This document shows, piece after piece, positions 1-7,073 of a DNA stretch of 33,890 nt. The notes beneath the pieces are model-generated. The model did not search any database. It saw only the letters and a list, made by a program, of their open reading frames with translations, and was not told the DNA's origin. Each line of letters begins with the position of its first letter. The stretch's first letter is position 1. Source of the DNA: a virus; IMG/VR virus record IMGVR_UViG_3300044733_004742, positions 1 through 33,890 of that record; one strand, 5' to 3'. The position numbers and the translations under genes are program-made.

Positions 1-1
1 T

Positions 2-1963
2 TTTACTGAAATTTCTACAGACTCAATGGTTCCAATATCTATAACTTCTGGTAGTCAAGATGACGGATACTATTCAGTTGTTACTTCAACAAATCAATAT
101 ACTGCGCCAGTAATAAGTAGCGTAGTTCCATCTGCTACTAGTACAACTGTATCGGCAACATTTTCTACTAGCGGAGGATTTAATGGATATAGTTATGCCG
201 TAAGAACTGGTAGTCATTTCGGAACTTTAGTGGCTAGCGGTAACAGCAACTCTGGATCATTTAGCCAAGGCTCATTGTCTTCGGGAGTAAGATATTATGT
301 AACACTCACCCCATTTAATCCTTACAGTCAATTTGGAACGGCAGTACAATTTGATATTGCAACATCAGCGGCCCCTGGACCATTTAGCATAAATAGCGGA
401 AGCAGAACTAAACCTACAAACCCTGTTACTGAAAGATCTGTTACTATAGGATGGACATCTTCTACTAACGGAGTAAACTATGAAGTTCAATTAGAAGGAA
501 GTACTGACAATGCAACTTGGGCTGTAGTAAGTGGTATATTTGAACTTAGGACCACTAAAGTTCCACTTACTTTGCAAAATTCTCCATACTACACAGGAAA
601 CTCAACAACTTTTACAAGCGTTGATTGGAAACCTTACTATCGTGCAACAGCTAGAGTTAGGGATGCTGCCACAGACCTTACTACTGCAGCATATTCAAAT
701 GGAGGAAGTTCTACATCTTATGCCTACTTTACAATTCCAGCCGTTGCTCCAGGAACACCAACATTAGGAACAATAACTGTAACAAAAACCACAGCATCTA
801 TTCCATATACTTTTCCTACAAATACTGGATCAGAACACATAGATTGGATACAATTTTCATTAGACAACTCTACCTTTAACAATGATTATTCTAGCCCATA
901 TGATTTTTCTAGTTTAACTGCTGGAACAAATTATACTCTTTATTATAGAGCATTAAACTATGATAAATTATATTCAAGCACTTTGAGTACTACATTTACT
1001 ACTACAGCAGCTAAACCACCAGGGCTTGTACAATCAATAACAGCTGGCACTAAAACCAATACAAGTATAGCTTGGAGCTGGACTGCTCCAACTGTAACAA
1101 CATCAAATAATGCTGCTACTGGATATGAATATGCTCACACACAAAGTACAGCAACTCCAACATCATGGACAGCTCAAACTGGAACAAGTGTTACTGTTTC
1201 TAATTTAACAAAAAATACAACATACTATATGCATGTTAGAGGCACAAATGCTGATGGTCCTGGACCGTCGACATATAATTCTGCTTCAACAAATAATGAT
1301 AATTTTTACACAGTTTCATTTAACGTTAATGGTTCTGGAGGAACTAATCCTGCATCTGTTACTCAGACTACCGTAGGAGGATCAGTAACCCTTGCCGCAG
1401 CTCAAACAAGAACTGGTTTCACTTTTGGCGGATGGAATACTAATACTTCTGGCACTGGAACAAATTATAATGCTGGATCTTCATATACACCAACTGCAGA
1501 TATAACACTTTATGCAAAGTGGACGGTATCATTTGTTACGCCAGCACCAACAACACCACCAAGTTTTGTATTTTCAAGAGGATTAAATGGAGCTACATCT
1601 TCAACTAGACGTAACTGGGGATGGAACGTATCAAGTGGTATGGGAAGTTACAGTTATGTTATATACACTTTAGAGTGGCATAATGTTAACTCAACAACGC
1701 CTCCTTCAACAACAAGAACTGCAGACGCACTACTTACATTCGGATCTTCTGGTTCATCAGCTCCAGTATCAAATGCACAGACATATAACTTGAGCGGAAA
1801 TTCAAATCCAAACTATAGAACAATGGCAAGGGGTTCTTCTTATGCAGGAACAAACGGAACAACTATTACAGCCTCAACCAATTTTTCATGGGCTAGAGCA
1901 ATATGTAGGGTAACAGGAACAAATGGAACAACTTATGCAAGTGGCTATACAGGATTCTTATAA
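2..1963 (+). CDS. Tail fibre/adhesin with FN3-like domains and an InlB B-repeat (5' partial)
   Basis: The reading frame is open to the left edge, so the ATG at 26 is probably internal and the N-terminus is missing. The visible 650 or so residues are rich in Ser, Thr, Gly and Asn with almost no Cys, as in phage fibres. Counting from the ATG at 26, about four fibronectin-III-like beta segments run from roughly 30 to 425. A Listeria-Bacteroides repeat (InlB B-repeat, Flg_new type) follows at about 430-502, recognised by FTFGGWNTNTSG and then ITLYAKWT. A Gly/Ser-rich C-terminal domain ends at 645. The likely role is host-surface or glycan binding at the virion tail. Small tail-associated genes follow. 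The FN3-like calls rest on pattern and spacing; the B-repeat is clear. Confidence 0.8.
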   Translation, partial: FTEISTDSMVPISITSGSQDDGYYSVVTSTNQYTAPVISSVVPSATSTTVSATFSTSGGFNGYSYAVRTGSHFGTLVASGNSNSGSFSQGSLSSGVRYYVTLTPFNPYSQFGTAVQFDIATSAAPGPFSINSGSRTKPTNPVTERSVTIGWTSSTNGVNYEVQLEGSTDNATWAVVSGIFELRTTKVPLTLQNSPYYTGNSTTFTSVDWKPYYRATARVRDAATDLTTAAYSNGGSSTSYAYFTIPAVAPGTPTLGTITVTKTTASIPYTFPTNTGSEHIDWIQFSLDNSTFNNDYSSPYDFSSLTAGTNYTLYYRALNYDKLYSSTLSTTFTTTAAKPPGLVQSITAGTKTNTSIAWSWTAPTVTTSNNAATGYEYAHTQSTATPTSWTAQTGTSVTVSNLTKNTTYYMHVRGTNADGPGPSTYNSASTNNDNFYTVSFNVNGSGGTNPASVTQTTVGGSVTLAAAQTRTGFTFGGWNTNTSGTGTNYNAGSSYTPTADITLYAKWTVSFVTPAPTTPPSFVFSRGLNGATSSTRRNWGWNVSSGMGSYSYVIYTLEWHNVNSTTPPSTTRTADALLTFGSSGSSAPVSNAQTYNLSGNSNPNYRTMARGSSYAGTNGTTITASTNFSWARAICRVTGTNGTTYASGYTGFL

Positions 1964-1965
1964 TA

Positions 1966-1974
1966 TGATATACT
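1966..1974 (+). promoter_or_regulatory. Candidate extended -10 promoter after the fibre gene
   Basis: TGATATACT gives an extended -10 (TG, one base, TATACT) just after the fibre stop codon. The expected start near 1981 would leave a leader of about 12 bases carrying a GGAGG ribosome site before the ATG at 1993. No good -35 is visible, so this is a moderate call. Confidence 0.4.
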
Positions 1975-1992
1975 TGGAAAAATGGAGGATAA

Positions 1993-2229
1993 ATGACAAA
2001 TAATTATTTAAGTAAGCAAGATATGCTAAATGTTGTAACAGCTCATATTAGAGATTTACATGCTGAGAAATATAGTCATCAACTTAGAATTATAGAATTT
2101 GATGCTGCTGGATCAGAAAATATTGATCAGATTCTTTATAATCAAATAGCAGATATGGTTACCCAATATGATTTAAGAATTTCAGCTTTAGAGGCTGAGA
2201 AAGAAAAAGTTTTGGCTTTGCCAGAATAA
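1993..2229 (+). CDS. Small tail-region protein, coiled-coil-like
   Basis: A 78-residue protein starting at an ATG six bases behind a strong GGAGG site. It is charged and mostly helical by composition, with an acidic middle and a C-terminal heptad-like segment (ISALEAEKEKVLAL). It resembles the next gene product: both open with a short polar stretch, then a helix with an xHIRDLHAEKYS or RIKNLNYTKYN pattern, then an ILYNQIADMVTQYDLRISAL or IxTxxxSDINAQIAAL pattern. This suggests tandem duplication. Position behind the fibre gene suggests a fibre-associated or assembly factor, but no family was recognised. Confidence 0.65.
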   Translation: MTNNYLSKQDMLNVVTAHIRDLHAEKYSHQLRIIEFDAAGSENIDQILYNQIADMVTQYDLRISALEAEKEKVLALPE

Positions 2230-2241
2230 AAAGGAGATAAA

Positions 2242-2472
2242 ATGACAACGCTATCAAATACAGAAAAAGCTCAAATTATTAATCAAAGAATTAAAAATTT
2301 GAACTATACTAAGTATAATTATGATCTAGACCTGCTTGTTGAAAACACTAAAGCAGCACCACTTGCTAGTGCTATTTCAACAATAACTACATCTATATCT
2401 GATATTAATGCTCAAATTGCTGCTCTAACAACTGAGCTTGCAAAGTATCCAGTAGAACAATCAGAGGAATAA
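2242..2472 (+). CDS. Small tail-region protein, likely paralogue of the preceding one
   Basis: A 76-residue protein with an AAGGAGAT ribosome site just ahead of its ATG, 12 bases after the previous stop. Two predicted helices carry the same RIKNLNYTKYNYDL and SDINAQIAALTTEL spacing as its neighbour, and the C-terminus is acidic. No known domain was recognised. The likely role is tail or fibre associated, by location only. Confidence 0.65.
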   Translation: MTTLSNTEKAQIINQRIKNLNYTKYNYDLDLLVENTKAAPLASAISTITTSISDINAQIAALTTELAKYPVEQSEE

Positions 2473-2473
2473 A

Positions 2474-2659
2474 ATGGCTGAAAAAGCAGAACTAGTTATT
2501 GCGGCAATGCAGCAAAGAATCGGTGAGTTAGTCTCAAATTATGAGACTCAAATTGCAATATTAAGAGCAGACATTACAAAGCTTATTGAAGAGAGAGATG
2601 CAAAAGTTGAAGCTACGAAATCGTTCGAAGCCCATATTGACAATATCGCAACCAACTAA
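2474..2659 (+). CDS. Small coiled-coil protein
   Basis: A 61-residue protein that starts one base after the preceding stop, with no clear ribosome site of its own, which fits translational coupling. Almost the whole chain looks like an amphipathic helix with heptad spacing (ELVIAAMQQRIGELVSNYE, then ILRADITKLIEERDAKVE). Its 3' end overlaps the next reading frame by 74 bases, which is long for this genome. Either the next gene starts later than annotated or the two are joined by a +1 frameshift. Confidence 0.55.
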   Translation: MAEKAELVIAAMQQRIGELVSNYETQIAILRADITKLIEERDAKVEATKSFEAHIDNIATN

Positions 2660-3005
2660 TTTTCCTTCTGGTATTGCTGTTAAAACAGATAAAGATACAT
2701 ATTGGATTAAAGACGGTAAAAGATATAAGTTGATTTCTGATAGGGCCGCACAGTCCTGGTGCTTTACTACGGTACTTGCAACAGAGTCGGCATTGTCTGG
2801 GATTAAGCTTGTGGGCAAACTAGGCTTTCGAGACGGCGCTTTGATCAAGAACGTTGCAGATGGTAAAATGTATCTAGTATCACAAAATAAACTAAGACAC
2901 ATTGTAGATCCAGATTCTTTTAAAAGGTATGGGCTAGATAGGTCAAAATTAATTGAGGTGTCAGAAAAAGAAATACTGGCACATGATTTAGGAGAAAATT
3001 TATAA
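2586..3005 (+). CDS. Beta-rich protein with a 'YxIxDGKRY' repeat; start uncertain
   Basis: The frame is 139 residues from a TTG at 2586. ATG at 2598 and TTG at 2637 are other possible starts, and none has a convincing ribosome site. The conserved-looking part begins around base 2660. It has two copies of a short motif, DTYWIKDGKRYKLI and GKMYLVSQNKLRHIV, the second followed by a DSFKRYGLDRSKLIEVSEKE segment. This pattern recurs in exported and phage tail proteins as small beta repeats. The middle of the gene is markedly richer in G+C than its neighbours (29 of 60 bases at 2761-2820, against 14 of 60 at 2281-2340), so it may have a separate origin. The role is unknown, probably in the tail. 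Confidence 0.55.
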   Translation: MKREMQKLKLRNRSKPILTISQPTNFPSGIAVKTDKDTYWIKDGKRYKLISDRAAQSWCFTTVLATESALSGIKLVGKLGFRDGALIKNVADGKMYLVSQNKLRHIVDPDSFKRYGLDRSKLIEVSEKEILAHDLGENL

Positions 3006-3427
3006 TGGCATTTAATGATGGAGAGCCTTTAGACGCAGCAAAACTTGGTGCGTTAGAGTTACAAGTAACTAATTTAGCATCTACTATTCCAAAGATTGGT
3101 GCATCAACCACAAATGTTAGTGTAACTAATAATACAGTACAACAGGCAAATATACCACAAATAGTTGGAAGTTCTCCTGGAACAAAGTGGGAATTAAAAT
3201 CTGGTCAGGTTAACGACCAATATTTTTCTTTTGATGGAAAGGTTGGCAGTGTTCCTAAAGCTGTTATAATTACATCTAGACATAGTGGAAGCGGTACTGG
3301 ATGGCATCCACAAATTAATACAAAAACTCAATCTATCACAAAAGAAGGTTTTACAGCAATAGTTTATATGCCACCGAGTGCTCCTACACACACAGTGTAT
3401 ATTACTTGGCTAGCACTCTGTTATTAG
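3005..3427 (+). CDS. Small tail or receptor-binding-like protein
   Basis: A 140-residue protein whose ATG overlaps the previous stop (TAATG). The N-terminal 30 residues read like a phage tail attachment helix (DAAKLGALELQVTNLA). The C-terminal 80 residues are beta-rich and end in VYITWLALCY, similar in style to the final strand of small lectin-like or fibre-tip domains. It is the last gene before the terminator-like hairpin at 3470-3494, so it closes the tail operon. A host-binding tip or fibre accessory role is inferred from position and composition only. Confidence 0.6.
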   Translation: MAFNDGEPLDAAKLGALELQVTNLASTIPKIGASTTNVSVTNNTVQQANIPQIVGSSPGTKWELKSGQVNDQYFSFDGKVGSVPKAVIITSRHSGSGTGWHPQINTKTQSITKEGFTAIVYMPPSAPTHTVYITWLALCY

Positions 3428-3429
3428 TA

Positions 3430-3457
3430 TTGACAATTTTTAATCATATGTTACAAT
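3430..3457 (+). promoter_or_regulatory. Promoter, consensus -35 with good -10
   Basis: TTGACA at 3430-3435 and TACAAT at 3452-3457 are separated by 16 bases. This is the best sigma-70-like -35 found in the window. The expected start is near 3464. It would drive the metallophosphoesterase gene and the replication genes beyond it, through the hairpin at 3470-3494. Confidence 0.6.
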
Positions 3458-3468
3458 TACTGTAACAT
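3448..3468 (+). promoter_or_regulatory. Candidate operator: 8-bp inverted repeat over the -10
   Basis: ATGTTACA at 3448-3455 and TGTAACAT at 3461-3468 form a perfect 8-bp inverted repeat with a 5-base spacer. It covers the -10 and the expected transcription start of the promoter at 3430-3457. A dimeric phage repressor bound here would block the polymerase. No second copy was noticed by eye. Confidence 0.45.
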
Positions 3469-3469
3469 C

Positions 3470-3494
3470 AAAGTCACGTACCCGTGACTTTTTT
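3470..3494 (+). terminator. Rho-independent terminator-like hairpin
   Basis: AAAGTCACG at 3470-3478 pairs with CGTGACTTT at 3483-3491 around a 4-base loop, and the run of T reaches 3494. It is well placed to end the tail operon. It also lies just downstream of the promoter at 3430-3457, so it would sit at the 5' end of that transcript and could attenuate it. Confidence 0.7.
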
Positions 3495-3512
3495 ACATAT
3501 TTAAGGGATTTA

Positions 3513-4313
3513 ATGAGTAACGACTTAAAGTGGATGCTGTCATCAGACCAGCAATTCCCATATCAAGATGACAAGATGATAGCTCTATGGTTTAAGGTTA
3601 TGAAGTGGTTTAAGCCAGATGTAGTAGATTATTTGGGAGACACAGATGATCAAGCATGCTACAGCAAATATAATGAAGGCTTGTCCTCAGAATTTCTTGC
3701 ATTGCATAAGACTGACAGTAAAGATTTAATTGTTCCAATGATGCGTCATGAAGCAAAGGGAGCAAGAGATTTTTATGCAAAGACTAGAGAGATGTTACCA
3801 GATGCTCAGCTTTTTTCTGCTTTAGGAAATCACGATATTAGAATTTTTAATTACATGGATGCAAAGCTCCCAGAATATTTAAAAGAAGTAACACCAGAAA
3901 CTCTTTGGAATTTAGACTCATTAGGTTATGAATATATATATTATGACTCTTTGCCAAAGCGTCGCTTTGGTGACGTGCATGTCCACCATGGAATCTCAAT
4001 ATCTGCAACTGGATCAGTAAGAAAAGATATGGAAGATCTTCAGGTATCTTTAATTAGAGGACACTCACACAGAATTGCCTCACACATGGTAACATATGAA
4101 TTAAGAAACAATGGCGAAGGAGAAACCCTTCGTGGATATGAGATTGGTCACATGTGTGATGAAAAGGGGCCAGGGATGAAGTATACCCAGCACCACGACT
4201 GGCAAAAAGGTTTTGCTATTGCACATATTGTAAATGATTATCCTCACATTCAAATGATTCATGTGTCCCCAGACTACTCTTGCGTTGTGGACGGAAAGGT
4301 GTTTGCTCTATAA
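3513..4313 (+). CDS. Metallophosphoesterase (calcineurin-like)
   Basis: A 266-residue protein carrying the motifs of the calcineurin-like phosphoesterase family in order: D12/Q13 near the N-terminus, GDTDD at 42-46, GNHD at 105-108, VHHG at 157-160 and GHSH at 183-186. These residues bind two metals and hydrolyse phosphate mono- or diesters. Such proteins are frequent in phage genomes, where the substrate is usually unknown; DNA ends, cyclic nucleotides and RNA termini are all possible. The ATG has an AAGGGA site upstream. It is the first gene after the promoter and hairpin block, so it should be the first product of this transcript. It overlaps the next gene by TAATG. Confidence 0.85.
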   Translation: MSNDLKWMLSSDQQFPYQDDKMIALWFKVMKWFKPDVVDYLGDTDDQACYSKYNEGLSSEFLALHKTDSKDLIVPMMRHEAKGARDFYAKTREMLPDAQLFSALGNHDIRIFNYMDAKLPEYLKEVTPETLWNLDSLGYEYIYYDSLPKRRFGDVHVHHGISISATGSVRKDMEDLQVSLIRGHSHRIASHMVTYELRNNGEGETLRGYEIGHMCDEKGPGMKYTQHHDWQKGFAIAHIVNDYPHIQMIHVSPDYSCVVDGKVFAL

Positions 4314-4498
4314 TGTGGTGCGGAAAATGTGGTGGAAGAGTATTCGTTGATCGAGTATTTTCACAAAAGCTTCACGTAGAAGTGTTCTGTATACTTTGCG
4401 GAAAACGTAATATGATTAATAAAGAAACGAGTGCGTTTGGAAAATGGCTAGAGAGAAAAGAAACAGCAAATCAAAAAGCTTACGGTATTTCTTCTTAA
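4313..4498 (+). CDS. Small zinc-ribbon protein
   Basis: A 61-residue protein starting at the ATG that overlaps the phosphoesterase stop. An upstream TTG at 4280 is in frame but would sit inside that gene. CGKCG near the N-terminus and CILCGK about 20 residues on make a four-cysteine zinc ribbon, followed by a basic helix. Such proteins bind nucleic acid or other proteins, and the specific role is not known. The 3' end overlaps the next gene by 55 bases. Confidence 0.6.
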   Translation: MWCGKCGGRVFVDRVFSQKLHVEVFCILCGKRNMINKETSAFGKWLERKETANQKAYGISS

Positions 4499-4923
4499 AC
4501 GATAAAATACATAAAGTTTTAAAGTTATCTAGAGCAAAAGACGAACTAGTTTCCTGGTGCTACCCAGATAAAAAAAGATATTTATATTCTTATTCTCAAG
4601 TTAAAAAGAATATGGAAAATGCTTACGATATTAATCAAGTTGGATTTATGCTTAACAAGCACAAAGTTACAATAATAGATTATATATTAGAAGGAAAAAT
4701 ATCTGCTCCTCAGAAGGTATACCCTATTGGAAATCCAGGTAGTAAATGGTCTAAGTATATGTTTAGTCAAAAAGACATTTTAGACATACATGAATTTATT
4801 TTAGACTCTGGACATTCTTTAGAGTTGCCATCACGCTCAGAATTATTAGCTCTTCTCAAACACAACATTATATTGTATACTAAGACCGATAACGGATTCG
4901 TACCAGTATGGAAGGCGGAGTAA
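4444..4923 (+). CDS. Putative DNA-binding protein (HTH-like)
   Basis: A 159-residue basic protein with a GGAAA ribosome site before its ATG. The first 20 residues are rich in Lys, Arg and Ser. A helix-turn-helix-like segment is suggested around residues 58-82 (AYDINQVGFMLNKHKVTI), where a MerR- or excisionase-like fold would place its recognition helix. The rest contains aromatic residues and a segment ending KYMFSQKDILDI. It sits between two tiny zinc proteins at the head of the replication operon, so a regulator of early genes is plausible. No specific family was recognised. Confidence 0.6.
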   Translation: MAREKRNSKSKSLRYFFLNDKIHKVLKLSRAKDELVSWCYPDKKRYLYSYSQVKKNMENAYDINQVGFMLNKHKVTIIDYILEGKISAPQKVYPIGNPGSKWSKYMFSQKDILDIHEFILDSGHSLELPSRSELLALLKHNIILYTKTDNGFVPVWKAE

Positions 4924-5033
4924 TGGCAAGTAGCAGAATTGTAATTTGCCCAGATTGTAACAAGGAGCTTGAAGTTAGATCTGATTTTGCACACCTAACA
5001 TTATCTAACCATATTAAAAAGGAGCATAAATGA
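4923..5033 (+). CDS. 36-residue C2H2-type zinc-finger microprotein
   Basis: The ATG at 4923 overlaps the preceding stop (TAATG) and the TGA overlaps the next ATG (ATGA), so this short frame fits the operon exactly. The translation has CPDC, then about 17 residues including DFAHLTL, then HIKKEH. This gives a Cys-x2-Cys and His-x4-His set as in a single C2H2 finger. A strong AAGGAG near its 3' end serves the next gene. It is likely a DNA- or RNA-binding accessory factor. Single-finger microproteins like this are common in actinophage genomes and have no assigned function. Confidence 0.6.
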   Translation: MASSRIVICPDCNKELEVRSDFAHLTLSNHIKKEHK

Positions 5034-5233
5034 CAACGAGAGTTAAGGTAGACCTTTCATTTACACGTAATCTAGGCAATTATGAAAGCATTAAGATTGG
5101 TGTCGGTATAGAAGATGATGTAAGATCTGGAGAAAATGTTGATGCGGCAACAGAGCGTGTCTATAAGTTTGTTGAAAATAAACTAATTGAAAAGACAACT
5201 GAGATAGAGAAAGAGCTAAAAGATGGCAAATAA
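5030..5233 (+). CDS. Conserved-looking small protein of the replication operon
   Basis: A 67-residue protein with an AAAAAGGAG site and an ATGA overlap with the previous gene. The sequence NLGNYESIKIGVGIEDDV near the N-terminus forms two beta strands, followed by a long acidic and basic helix ending in EIEKELKDGK. The LGNYES segment resembles small phage proteins often found next to replication genes, but I cannot name a function. It overlaps the next gene by 11 bases. Confidence 0.6.
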   Translation: MTTRVKVDLSFTRNLGNYESIKIGVGIEDDVRSGENVDAATERVYKFVENKLIEKTTEIEKELKDGK

Positions 5234-5546
5234 TAAAGAGCCTTACATAATGCTGACTTTATATCAAAATCTATACAAGCAAAAATATAACACTGCTCCT
5301 AAAATTAATAAGTTTAGAGAAAAGTGGGCTATGCAAGATGTTATAGATAGCGTAGGCCTAGAACGTGCAATAGAGATATTAGAGTATTACTTTAGTCTGC
5401 AAAAATCTGGGCATCCACTAAATTTCTTTTTCTATAATTTTGATAAAATGGAAGCTGCTATTATCGCTATTAAAAAAGATAAAGAAGCAAGGAAAGCCTT
5501 GCTGGAAAAAACTAAAACGTTAGTAGAAAAAGGCGGTATAGAATGA
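5223..5546 (+). CDS. Helical protein next to the helicase; possible helicase loader
   Basis: A 107-residue, mainly helical protein: LYQNLYKQKYNTAPKINK, then an AMQDVIDSVGLERAIEILEY segment and a C-terminal Lys/Glu-rich helix. It overlaps the DnaB-type helicase gene by 4 bases. A small helical protein encoded directly upstream of a phage DnaB-like helicase is often the helicase loader or a primosome adaptor. That is inferred from position; no AAA+ motif is present, so it would be a non-ATPase loader at most. Confidence 0.5.
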   Translation: MANNKEPYIMLTLYQNLYKQKYNTAPKINKFREKWAMQDVIDSVGLERAIEILEYYFSLQKSGHPLNFFFYNFDKMEAAIIAIKKDKEARKALLEKTKTLVEKGGIE

Positions 5547-6790
5547 ATACTGAAGCAACATTAATTTCTGCAGTATGTAAGAATAAAGACATTAGTGTAC
5601 TTCTTGCTGATAATGTTGATGAAATTTTTACATCACATAGAGATATTTGGGAGGGCTTAAAGTCTTATTATTATAAGTTTAAAGCAGTTCCAGAAGTTGG
5701 TATTCTTCAAGAAAAGTTTAAAGACTTTGATCCAGACACAAACATTAAAGGTGAAACCGCATACTACTTAGATAAGTTAAAGAATGAATATCTTACTAGC
5801 AGAATTAAGAATATAATCCTTAAGGGTGGCTCTATGCTAAAAGAAGATGCTGCTTCAAGAGTTTTGTCTCAAATGCAAAGTCAACTTTCTATGCTTAGTA
5901 AATTTACAAATAATGTTAGAGACCTAGAAGTTACAGATATTGAAAATGCTACTAAGCACTTTGAGTCAGTTAAGCTTCGCTCTGCAACAATGGGTGGGTC
6001 TCCAGGAATTAAAACAGGATTTGAGGCAATTGATTTAGCGTATCCAACTGGCATGGCTCCAGGACATTTAATTGTTGCTATTGGTTGGCCAGGACGAGGA
6101 AAAACTTGGTTCACATCCTATCTCGCATGTAAAGCTTGGGAGCAAGGTTTCAAGCCAATGATTGTTTCTCTTGAAATGTCTCCAGAAAATATGCGTGACC
6201 GCATTTATACCATGATGGGTTCAGGTCTATTTCGTGCTAGCGATTTATCAAAGGGAGAAATTAATATTGATGATTTTCGTTCATGGGGACAAAAGAAGTT
6301 TGATAATAAAAACGGATTTGTCCTTGTTTCAAATGAGGGAATGTCAGAAGTTACTCCTGCAACAATTCAAGGTAAAATTGATCAGCACAAACCAGACCTA
6401 GTTATTCTAGACTATCATCAACTTTTTTCTGATAATAAAAAGAGTATGGGAGCAACAGAGCGTAATATGAATATATCTCGTGAGTTTAAAATGCTTGCAA
6501 TGACAAACAATATTCCTATTATTGATATTACTGCAGCGACAATGGATGATGTATCAGATCAAGATAATCCACCAATGCTTTCCCAAGTTGCTTGGTCCAA
6601 GGCTATTGAATATGATGCAGACATGGCTATTGCTATTCATAAGTATACTGGTACAAATATGATTGAGGTTGTATCTAGAAAGAATAGACATGGACAAGAA
6701 TTTGGAATGTATTTAGATTGGGACATCAACAGAGGTCTTGTAAAGGAAATATACGAAAACCCATTTGCAAATGACTCATCGAAGAATTAA
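5543..6790 (+). CDS. dnaB: DnaB-like replicative DNA helicase
   Basis: A 415-residue superfamily-4 helicase that unwinds DNA at the phage fork. The N-terminal 125 residues are helical, like the DnaB N-domain, but short. The RecA-like domain has GFEAIDLAYPTG (159-170) before the Walker A motif GWPGRGKT (181-188), the catalytic Glu in SLEMSP (209-214), Walker B LVILDY (286-291) and a C-terminal VVSRKNRHG segment typical of family members. The family usually runs to about 450 residues, so this is slightly short. It is encoded between the possible loader and the primase and should work with both. There is no sign of an intein. Confidence 0.92.
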   Translation: MNTEATLISAVCKNKDISVLLADNVDEIFTSHRDIWEGLKSYYYKFKAVPEVGILQEKFKDFDPDTNIKGETAYYLDKLKNEYLTSRIKNIILKGGSMLKEDAASRVLSQMQSQLSMLSKFTNNVRDLEVTDIENATKHFESVKLRSATMGGSPGIKTGFEAIDLAYPTGMAPGHLIVAIGWPGRGKTWFTSYLACKAWEQGFKPMIVSLEMSPENMRDRIYTMMGSGLFRASDLSKGEINIDDFRSWGQKKFDNKNGFVLVSNEGMSEVTPATIQGKIDQHKPDLVILDYHQLFSDNKKSMGATERNMNISREFKMLAMTNNIPIIDITAATMDDVSDQDNPPMLSQVAWSKAIEYDADMAIAIHKYTGTNMIEVVSRKNRHGQEFGMYLDWDINRGLVKEIYENPFANDSSKN

Positions 6791-7073
6791 AAGATTTCAG
6801 GTTCAGGTTGAGTTTCATGATAATTCTCAGCTTATAAGCTTAAAACCTCAGTATGAAAACTTGTTAATTCAAGATATGCGTGGAAAAGGATACATCAGGG
6901 TACTTGACATAGATCCAGCTTTTTCGGTAGAATTTACTGGTGAAACATGGAAGTTCTTAATGAGCATTCATGGCGTTTATGTAGGAAAGAAGAAGGCATG
7001 GCAATTAGAGGGTACAACACAGAACAAATTGATACCACGAGCTACTCACCAGCCCACATCAAGTCTGTCCTAA
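6771..7073 (+). CDS. Small protein between helicase and primase
   Basis: A 100-residue protein from the ATG at 6771, which lies within the last codons of the helicase gene. A TTG at 6765 is also in frame. The first 75 residues look like a compact beta-alpha fold (FQVQVEFHDNSQLISL, then IRVLDIDPAFSVEFTGETW). The last 25 residues are encoded in the overlap with the primase start and look unstructured. Position suggests a primosome accessory factor. No family was recognised. Confidence 0.55.
   Translation: MTHRRIKRFQVQVEFHDNSQLISLKPQYENLLIQDMRGKGYIRVLDIDPAFSVEFTGETWKFLMSIHGVYVGKKKAWQLEGTTQNKLIPRATHQPTSSLS

Noticed and set aside
531-767. Forward 78-residue frame inside the fibre gene
   Set aside because: Out-of-frame shadow with low-complexity Leu and Gln content and no ribosome site.
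2561-2902. Reverse-strand 113-residue open frame opposite the G+C-rich gene
   Set aside because: No ribosome site or neighbour on that strand, and the forward frame has recognisable repeat motifs.
4280-4312. TTG start at 4280 for the zinc-ribbon gene
   Set aside because: It would extend into the phosphoesterase gene with no ribosome site, while the ATG at 4313 has the usual TAATG overlap.
6947-6997. Earlier ATG for the primase
   Set aside because: The extra 17 residues resemble no primase and the ATG at 6998 has a better ribosome site.
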